Source: an uncultured Micrococcales bacterium
GTDB lineage: Bacteria > Actinomycetota > Actinomycetes > S36-B12 > UBA10799
Direction: 5' to 3'
Length of the DNA: 11,060 nt
Assembly (NCBI GenBank): GCA_937952095.1
Contig: CALFYG010000144.1
Coordinates: 1 to 11,060 of the forward strand
Shown here: positions 7,039 to 11,060 of the stretch, in pieces
Layout: the number at the start of each line of letters is the position of its first letter
How positions within the stretch are numbered: position 1 is the first letter of the stretch
Notes under the pieces: model-generated
Database searches by the model: none
What the model was told of the DNA's origin: nothing
Seen by the model: the letters and a program-made list of their open reading frames with translations, nothing else
Made by a program: the position numbers and the translations under genes

Positions 7039-7527
7039 ATGGAGGCATATCCGTCCGGCGTGCGCACAGTCCATACCGCCCTTCGGGACCTGGGCATCAC
7101 CGGCCGGATCCGTGAACTGCCCGACTCCGCGGCCACTGCCGCCTCGGCCGCGCAAGCGCTCGGTGTGCAGAAGGGCGCGATCGGCAATTCCCTGGTCTTC
7201 GAGGCCGACGGCAAACCACTGCTGGTGATCATCTCCGGCGCCCACCGCGCGGACCTGCTCAAGCTGTCGGCGCTCACGGACAGTCGCGGTGTCCACCGCG
7301 CCGATCCCTCGTTCGTTCGACTGCATACCGGCCAGCCGATCGGCGGCGTGGCACCCATCGGCCACCCGCGCCCGATCGAGACGCTCGTCGATGTCACGCT
7401 CTCGCGCCAGCGGGAGGTCTGGGTCAGCGCCGGGCATCCGCAATTCGTGTTCCAGACCAGTTACGACGAACTGCTGCGGATCACCGCGGGCAACGCCGGC
7501 GAGGTGGGCGAGGCCCCGGCGGAATGA
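7039..7527 (+). CDS. YbaK/ProX-type aminoacyl-tRNA deacylase domain protein
   Basis: This 162-aa cytoplasmic protein belongs to the YbaK/prolyl-tRNA deacylase-associated family, whose members hydrolyse mischarged tRNAs such as Cys-tRNAPro or Ala-tRNAPro. The pattern is typical: TAASAAQALGVQKGAIGNSL (33-52) with the conserved Lys45, then VIISGAHRADLLKL (63-76), then GQPIGGVAPIGH (98-109). The late segment EVWVSAGHPQFVFQTSYDEL contains the family GHP. Freestanding members of this size are common, and the true tRNA substrate cannot be assigned. The ATG at 7039 is supported by a leaderless promoter. The stop overlaps the next gene's ATG by 4 nt (ATGA at 7524), so it leads what looks like a carotenoid operon. 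A role in pigment synthesis is not implied by the family and it may simply share the transcript. Confidence 0.85.
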   Translation: MEAYPSGVRTVHTALRDLGITGRIRELPDSAATAASAAQALGVQKGAIGNSLVFEADGKPLLVIISGAHRADLLKLSALTDSRGVHRADPSFVRLHTGQPIGGVAPIGHPRPIETLVDVTLSRQREVWVSAGHPQFVFQTSYDELLRITAGNAGEVGEAPAE

Positions 7528-8186
7528 CCGTCGTCCTCGACATCTGGACCGTCCGGCCGACGGCGGTCCCCCGCGCGTTCTGGCGGATGGCACGTGATCC
7601 CCGGCGCCTCGCCCACGTCGACGATCTGGATTTCCACAAGTCCCTGGGAACCGGTGCCGGCAGACGCTTCACAGCCCGGGATGCGGACCTGCGGCAGTGG
7701 GCGCTATTGACCTGCTGGTCCGGACCCGACCACGCCCTGGCCCCCACCCTTGGGAAGTGGAACGCTCTGGCCGAGGGTCACACGCGTTTCACGATGGCCG
7801 CGATCGCCAGCCACGGCCGATGGTCCGGCGTGGAGCCGTTCACGCCAGACCCCGCTTTCGCCCGGCACGACGGCCCGATCGCTGCCATCACGCGCGCCCG
7901 GGTGCGCACCGGGTTGTGGCGGAGCTTCCAACGCGCCGTGCCACCGGTAGCCTCCGCGCTGCACGCCACCGACGGTTTGCTCTACCGGATCGGCATCGGT
8001 GAAGCGCCCATCGGTCTGCAGGGAACGTTCAGCGTCTGGCGCGATGCCGCCGCCCTACGCTCGTTCGCCTACGAAAGCCCGGAACACGTCGCGGTGATCG
8101 AACAGACCAGGAGCACGGGCTGGTACTCCGAGGAACTGTTCGCCCGCTTCGCCGTCCTCGATGTCAGCGGGGACTCGCCGTGGTGA
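7524..8186 (+). CDS. CrtA-like (spheroidene monooxygenase family) carotenoid oxygenase
   Basis: The 220-aa product resembles CrtA, which in purple bacteria oxidises C-2 of acyclic carotenoids to a keto group in an O2-dependent reaction. Recognisable blocks, in family order, are KSLGTGAGRRFTARDADLRQ (39-58), WALLTCW (59-65), a Trp-Ser-Gly-Val segment at 100-103, GPIAAITRARV (117-127) and YRIGIGEAPIGLQGTFSVW (154-172). The last block is GWYSEELFARFAVL (199-212). No signal peptide or membrane segment is seen. It is coupled to the upstream ybaK-like gene by ATGA and to cruF by GTGA, which fits a role in carotenoid synthesis. Relatives outside purple bacteria can make 2-hydroxy rather than 2-keto products, so hydroxylation is equally possible. 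The family call rests on remembered sequence patterns, and substrate specificity is inference. Confidence 0.78.
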   Translation: MTVVLDIWTVRPTAVPRAFWRMARDPRRLAHVDDLDFHKSLGTGAGRRFTARDADLRQWALLTCWSGPDHALAPTLGKWNALAEGHTRFTMAAIASHGRWSGVEPFTPDPAFARHDGPIAAITRARVRTGLWRSFQRAVPPVASALHATDGLLYRIGIGEAPIGLQGTFSVWRDAAALRSFAYESPEHVAVIEQTRSTGWYSEELFARFAVLDVSGDSPW

Positions 8187-8935
8187 CGGACATCTCGCCG
8201 CGCCAGCGGGCAGCCGCGGTGCCGTGGGTCTTCGCAGGTGCGGCCATTCTGGCCCAGATCACGTGGATCCTGGTGCCGGCCGGCGATCGTGAACTCGTCA
8301 CAAGCCTGGTCGTGCTGCTGTTCGCGGCCGCGAGTCTGAGCCACGCCTGGCAGCAGTTCGGCACCGGATGGGCACTGCGCTTCGCGGTGATCTCCGCCGG
8401 TTTCGGTCTGCTGATCGAACTACTGGGACACACCACCGACATCCCGTTCGGGCCCTACGACTACACCGAACTCCTGCGACCACAGATCCTCGGCGTGCCT
8501 GTGATCGTTCCGCTGGCGTGGACGATGATGGCCTACCCGTGTCTTGTGCTGGCGCGCAGCCTCACTCAGCGCTGGGTGGTTCCCCTGGCCGCGGTGGGCC
8601 TGACGACGTGGGACTTCTTCCTCGACCCGCAGATGGTCGGCGAGGGCTACTGGGTCTGGGAACGGACCCAACCCGCGCTGCCGGGGATCCCCGGCATCCC
8701 ACTGCAGAACTACGCCGGATGGCTACTCGGCAGCCTGCTTCTGATGTGGGTTCTCAACCGGTTACCACGCCAGGAGTGTGCCCTCGGTGTACCGCTGCTG
8801 CTGTACGGCTGGATGTGGATCGGCGGGATCATCGCCAACGCCGTGTTCCTCGATCGACCCAGCGTGGCCCTCGTCGGCGGGCTGGGGATGGCCGTTCTCG
8901 GGCTGCCCGCTCTGCTGTCCTGGTGGCGTCGGTGA
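8183..8935 (+). CDS. cruF: CruF-like carotenoid 1,2-hydratase (DUF422 membrane protein)
   Basis: This 250-aa hydrophobic protein has about seven membrane segments, roughly at residues 13-32, 39-55, 65-82, 105-124, 131-145, 176-192 and 203-245 (the last probably two). CruF adds water across the terminal double bond of lycopene-type ends, giving a 1-hydroxy group. Family motifs are FGLLIELLGHTTDIPFGPYD (74-93), with acidic Glu79, then LAWTMMAYPCLVLAR (111-125), then TTWDFFLDPQMVGEGYWVW (141-159), then GIPLQNYAGWLLG (171-183). The start could be GTG 8180 or 8183. I prefer 8183 because GTGA then overlaps the previous stop by 4 nt, like the other junctions here. The stop overlaps the next GTG in the same way. 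It acts in the cytoplasmic membrane. CrtC is a different, soluble hydratase family and is not what is seen. Confidence 0.87.
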   Translation: MTDISPRQRAAAVPWVFAGAAILAQITWILVPAGDRELVTSLVVLLFAAASLSHAWQQFGTGWALRFAVISAGFGLLIELLGHTTDIPFGPYDYTELLRPQILGVPVIVPLAWTMMAYPCLVLARSLTQRWVVPLAAVGLTTWDFFLDPQMVGEGYWVWERTQPALPGIPGIPLQNYAGWLLGSLLLMWVLNRLPRQECALGVPLLLYGWMWIGGIIANAVFLDRPSVALVGGLGMAVLGLPALLSWWRR

Positions 8936-10008
8936 AGGGCATGCGCTGGCTGGTCGCAGGATGCACCGTGGGCGCCGCGGCGGCGACCGCACTGAGCCTC
9001 GTCAATCTGCGTCACTTGCGCCGGCCCGACAGCAGTACGTCCACCGACACGATCAGCGTCCTTGTGCCGGCGCGTGACGAGGCCGAGCGGATCGGGCCCA
9101 CCCTGGCGTCGTTGCGCGGACTCGAGGGCGTGGCGGAGATCATCGTGTTGGACGACAACTCCTCGGATGCGACCGCGGAGATGGTCGAGGCGGCCGGCCT
9201 GCGGGTCATCCGCGGGACCGACGAGCCTCCCCCGGGGTGGCTGGGCAAGCCATGGGCGTGCCAACGGCTGGCGGAAGCAGCGTCCGGCGATGTACTGGTG
9301 TTCGTGGACGCGGATGTCGTTCTGATGCCCGATGCCGCGCTGAGTACGGCCGCCTTGCTCTCCGGGCTCGATCTGGTGTGCCCGTATCCCCATCAGGTGG
9401 TCAGCGGCGTCCTGCAGAATCTCGTGCAGCCGCTACTTCAGTGGTCCTGGCTGAGTTTCCTTCCCCTGCGCCTGGCCGAAGACACCTCCCATCCGATGCT
9501 GTCCGCAGGGAACGGGCAACTGCTGGCGGTGCGCCGCGACGCATACGTCCGCGCCGGTGGCCATGCCGCGGTGAAGGACCAGGTGCTCGAGGATCTGGCG
9601 CTGGTCCGACAGTTCAAACGCACGGGTCACCGCGCGGGGATGGCTGACGGTACGGCCTTGGCCGACTGCCGGATGTACCGGGACGACCAGGAACTGATCG
9701 CGGGTTACACGAAGTCCCTGCACGACGCCTTCGGCGCAGGAACGGTCGCAACCCTGGGGGCCCTCTACCTCATCCCGCCGACAGCCGCGCTGATCGCGCA
9801 CGATCCGTGGACGCGAGCCATCGGGGTGACCGGCTATGCGGTCGCCGTGGCGGGCCGACTCGCCGTCGCGAAGCGAACGCAGCAGTCGCCGGCGGCGTGC
9901 GCCGCCCATCCACTGTCGATCACTGCGCTGCTGTGGCTGTACGCACGATCCGTGCGCGCGCATCGCAGCGGCACGATCACATGGCGGGGCCGCTCGATCA
10001 CGAGGTGA
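8932..10008 (+). CDS. cruG: CruG-like family 2 glycosyltransferase (carotenoid glycosylation)
   Basis: This is a 358-aa membrane-anchored GT2 enzyme. It has an N-terminal anchor (about 4-26), ISVLVPARDEAERI (41-54), IIVLDDNSSDAT (70-81), the metal-binding DAD at 126-128 in VFVDADVV, GNGQLLAVRRDAY (193-205) and the catalytic-base ED at 220-221 in VLEDLAL. RMYRDDQELIAGYTKSLHDA (247-266) resembles the CrtQ/CruG branch. Two or three hydrophobic segments follow (271-289, 296-312, 328-339). It probably transfers a sugar from a nucleotide or lipid donor to a carotenoid hydroxyl. CruG of cyanobacteria acts on the 2'-OH next to a CruF-made 1'-OH. The start GTG 8932 gives a 4-nt overlap with cruF, and ATG 8941 is an alternative. 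Transfer to another lipid, as in HpnB-like enzymes, is possible, but the cruF neighbour favours carotenoid. Confidence 0.82.
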   Translation: MKGMRWLVAGCTVGAAAATALSLVNLRHLRRPDSSTSTDTISVLVPARDEAERIGPTLASLRGLEGVAEIIVLDDNSSDATAEMVEAAGLRVIRGTDEPPPGWLGKPWACQRLAEAASGDVLVFVDADVVLMPDAALSTAALLSGLDLVCPYPHQVVSGVLQNLVQPLLQWSWLSFLPLRLAEDTSHPMLSAGNGQLLAVRRDAYVRAGGHAAVKDQVLEDLALVRQFKRTGHRAGMADGTALADCRMYRDDQELIAGYTKSLHDAFGAGTVATLGALYLIPPTAALIAHDPWTRAIGVTGYAVAVAGRLAVAKRTQQSPAACAAHPLSITALLWLYARSVRAHRSGTITWRGRSITR

Positions 10009-10033
10009 CGGGGTGATCGATTCACATCCCGTC
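10007..10033. terminator. Bidirectional hairpin at the cruG/dipeptidase convergent junction
   Basis: GACGGG (10007-10012) pairs perfectly with CCCGTC (10028-10033). Inside, GTGA (10013-10016) pairs with TCAC (10022-10025) around a 5-nt TCGAT loop, leaving an AT bulge. This gives a 10-bp stem spanning the whole 13-bp intergenic gap and parts of both stop codons. No T-run is present on either side. It is placed as a shared terminator for both convergent genes. Confidence 0.5.
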
Positions 10034-10771
10034 CACCGGCCGCGCATGCCCGAACAACACCGGCTCGCCCGTCACGGCCGACCAGTAGCGGGTTCCGTAC
10101 TCCCAGTGCCACCACTCCTGTGGGTGCTGTACGAACCCCGCCCCCGACATCGCGTGCCAGAGCAGCCGACGCAGATCGCGTTCAAGCGCAGGGCCGTCCG
10201 GCTCAAGTGAAGCTGCCGACGCCTCCGGGACGAACGCGTCGAACCGGGTACCCAGCGAGAGCGCGTGGTTGCGGTACGTAAGTGTCAGATCGACCGTCCC
10301 CCCTGTCGCGTGCGGTGGACAACGCCTGGGATCCGGATCGGGGTAGGCCACGAATCCCGGGGCCAGGCTCGTGTCGCGGTACACACGATCGTGCAGCGCC
10401 GCCTGCAGACGGGGATCCCGCCAGGCGTCCCACACCGCCAAGCCGAAACCCGCAGGCAGGCCATCAGCCGCGTGGAGCAGCCGCTCGTAGGCCCTCGGAC
10501 GAAGCCATGCACCCGGCACGGCGTGAGGCCAACCTTCGTGGAAATAGGCACCCATGACTCTGATCCGCGGGTCGCCCACAGGCACGAGGTCGTGGTCCAG
10601 CCCGTCCGGCGAGTCGGGCAGATCCACGTAGTCGATGCCGTCGTCCGGCGCGGACAGTCCCTCGCGCCAGCCGGCGAAATCGATCCTGACGTCCGAAGGA
10701 GGGCGACTGGCCCACTCGTACGTGGGCAGTTCATCCGGTAGCGAGCTCACGAGGCCCATCCAATCGCCCAC
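10022..10771 (-). CDS. VanX-like D-alanyl-D-alanine dipeptidase (peptidase family M15D)
   Basis: This protein of up to 249 aa belongs to the zinc dipeptidases that cleave D-Ala-D-Ala. The zinc site is His154 and Asp161 in HATGGTVDLTL (the HxxGxAxD pattern of VanX), His222, and the catalytic Glu219 in PQEWWHWEYG. Arg118 in AWRDPRLQAAL matches the conserved substrate-side Arg region. No signal peptide is visible, so it is probably cytoplasmic, as VanX is. The residue before the first zinc His is Pro rather than the usual Arg of SRH. The start is unsure: GTG 10771 gives the longest protein and ATG 10759 is close by, and neither has a clear Shine-Dalgarno or a leaderless -10. No vanH, vanA or regulator is nearby, so vancomycin resistance is not implied. 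It may recycle or trim peptidoglycan dipeptides. It separates cruG from crtI on the opposite strand. Confidence 0.85.
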   Translation of the reverse strand: MGDWMGLVSSLPDELPTYEWASRPPSDVRIDFAGWREGLSAPDDGIDYVDLPDSPDGLDHDLVPVGDPRIRVMGAYFHEGWPHAVPGAWLRPRAYERLLHAADGLPAGFGLAVWDAWRDPRLQAALHDRVYRDTSLAPGFVAYPDPDPRRCPPHATGGTVDLTLTYRNHALSLGTRFDAFVPEASAASLEPDGPALERDLRRLLWHAMSGAGFVQHPQEWWHWEYGTRYWSAVTGEPVLFGHARPVDGM

Positions 10772-10782
10772 TGCCTGGCGCC

Positions 10783-10798
10783 GGCACGCCGGTATGCC
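10783..10798. promoter_or_regulatory. 16-bp dyad (GGCA-n2-CCGG-n2-TGCC) between the dipeptidase and crtI
   Basis: GGCACGCCGGTATGCC has 12 of 16 positions symmetric. It lies in the 62-bp divergent gap, with its centre about 43 bp upstream of the crtI start and 19 bp upstream of the GTG of the dipeptidase. That position suits a regulator binding site for either gene. The region is GC-rich and repetitive, so chance symmetry is possible. Confidence 0.35.
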
Positions 10799-10821
10799 GC
10801 GGGCACCCGAGGTGGACTCGA

Positions 10822-10827
10822 TAGCCT
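10822..10827 (+). promoter_or_regulatory. Leaderless -10 box (TAGCCT) of the crtI-like gene
   Basis: TAGCCT is followed by TCAGAC and then the GTG at 10834, a 6-nt spacing, with no Shine-Dalgarno. It supports this GTG as the start and means crtI is transcribed separately from the upstream carotenoid operon. Confidence 0.5.
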
Positions 10828-10833
10828 TCAGAC

Positions 10834-11060
10834 GTGGCGAGGGTGGCGGTGGTCGGCGCGGGCATGGGTGGCCTCGCAGTGGCCGCGAGATTGGCCGCCA
10901 AGGGTCACCTGGTCACCGTCTACGAGCAGTGGACCGGGCCCGGTGGCAAGAACGCAGGGTTCGAGCGCGACGGCTTCCGCTTCGACCTCGGTCCCAGCAC
11001 ACTCACGCTGCCTGCGGTCTATCGCGATCTGTTCCTGAAGACCGGTCGCAGCCTCGAGGA
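10834..11060 (+). CDS. crtI: Phytoene desaturase family (CrtI-type) FAD oxidoreductase, 3' end missing
   Basis: The reading frame is open to the window end, and 75 complete codons are visible. Translation gives the FAD-binding Rossmann start VAVVGAGMGGLAVAARLA, with GxGxxG at residues 8-13 and the ribose-binding acidic Glu31 at the end of strand two. GPGGKN (35-40) and FDLGPSTLTLP (50-60) follow, a combination typical of CrtI desaturases and relatives (CrtN, CrtO, CrtD). These enzymes introduce or isomerise double bonds in phytoene or hydroxylated acyclic carotenoids at the membrane. The start GTG 10834 is supported by TAGCCT 6 nt upstream. GTG codons at 10843 and 10849 are less likely because they shorten the first beta strand. 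With cruF in the neighbourhood, a CrtD-like 3,4-desaturase cannot be excluded from this fragment. Confidence 0.85.
   Translation, partial: MARVAVVGAGMGGLAVAARLAAKGHLVTVYEQWTGPGGKNAGFERDGFRFDLGPSTLTLPAVYRDLFLKTGRSLE

Noticed and set aside
6960..7397. N-terminal extension of the porG frame over the divergent gene
   Set aside because: PorG homologues start at FQIRIHGRGG. The extension is antisense to the ybaK-like gene and shows no family similarity.
8368..8931. N-terminal extension of the glycosyltransferase frame through cruF
   Set aside because: The extension overlaps most of cruF in another frame and has no GT2 features. The recognisable protein begins at the membrane anchor just after the GTG at 8932.
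10022..10771. Vancomycin resistance locus
   Set aside because: Only a VanX-like dipeptidase is present. No D-lactate dehydrogenase, D-Ala-D-Lac ligase or two-component system is in the window.
1..11060. Search for tRNA or rRNA genes, CRISPR arrays, insertion sequences, phage genes or attachment sites
   Set aside because: The genes are packed tightly, and no gap is large enough or carries the repeats, cloverleaf or transposase motifs expected.

Overview
The window looks like a high-GC chromosomal stretch from an actinomycete-like bacterium (Actinomycetota). By eye it is about two-thirds G+C. It is gene-dense, with stop/start overlaps inside operons. Several operon-leading genes appear leaderless, with a TANNNT -10 box 6-7 nt before the start codon. 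The homologues I recognise (a Rv1833c-like haloalkane dehalogenase, GH2, a Por complex, CruF/CruG) fit that group, but I cannot name a genus.

Layout. (1) Positions 1-1440 (+) hold the 3' part of a glycoside hydrolase family 2 enzyme. (2) Positions 1446-2306 (-) hold a convergent haloalkane-dehalogenase-like alpha/beta hydrolase with its own leaderless promoter. (3) Positions 2490-6959 (-) hold a four-gene operon, transcribed gamma > alpha > beta > reductase. It encodes a pyruvate/2-oxoacid:ferredoxin oxidoreductase whose last gene fuses a GltD/NfnL-like FAD/NAD(P)H module to a C-terminal PorD-like iron-sulphur domain. (4) A 79-bp divergent promoter region separates this operon from (5) positions 7039-10008 (+), an operon of a YbaK-type tRNA deacylase, a CrtA-like carotenoid monooxygenase, CruF carotenoid hydratase and a CruG-like glycosyltransferase. 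All three junctions in it are 4-nt overlaps. (6) Positions 10022-10771 (-) hold a VanX-like D-Ala-D-Ala dipeptidase facing the carotenoid operon. (7) From 10834 to the window end (+) is the start of a phytoene-desaturase-type (CrtI) gene.

How the genes fit together. The Por subunits should oxidise pyruvate to acetyl-CoA, and the fused reductase could pass the electrons to NAD(P)+, giving a self-contained oxoacid:NAD(P) oxidoreductase. The carotenoid genes suggest a mono- or diglycosylated acyclic carotenoid: CrtI desaturates, CruF hydrates C-1, the CrtA-like enzyme oxidises C-2, and the CruG-like enzyme adds a sugar to the resulting hydroxyl. Phytoene synthase and prenyl synthase are not in view and may lie beyond the right edge.

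The most unusual signals are in the intergenic DNA. There are four consistent leaderless promoters. A near-perfect palindrome lies about 40 bp from both divergent start codons at 6992-7005. A second dyad lies between the dipeptidase and crtI. Hairpins at both convergent junctions have arms that include the two opposing stop codons. I see no RNA gene, CRISPR array, insertion sequence or phage feature. No intergenic gap exceeds 183 bp.
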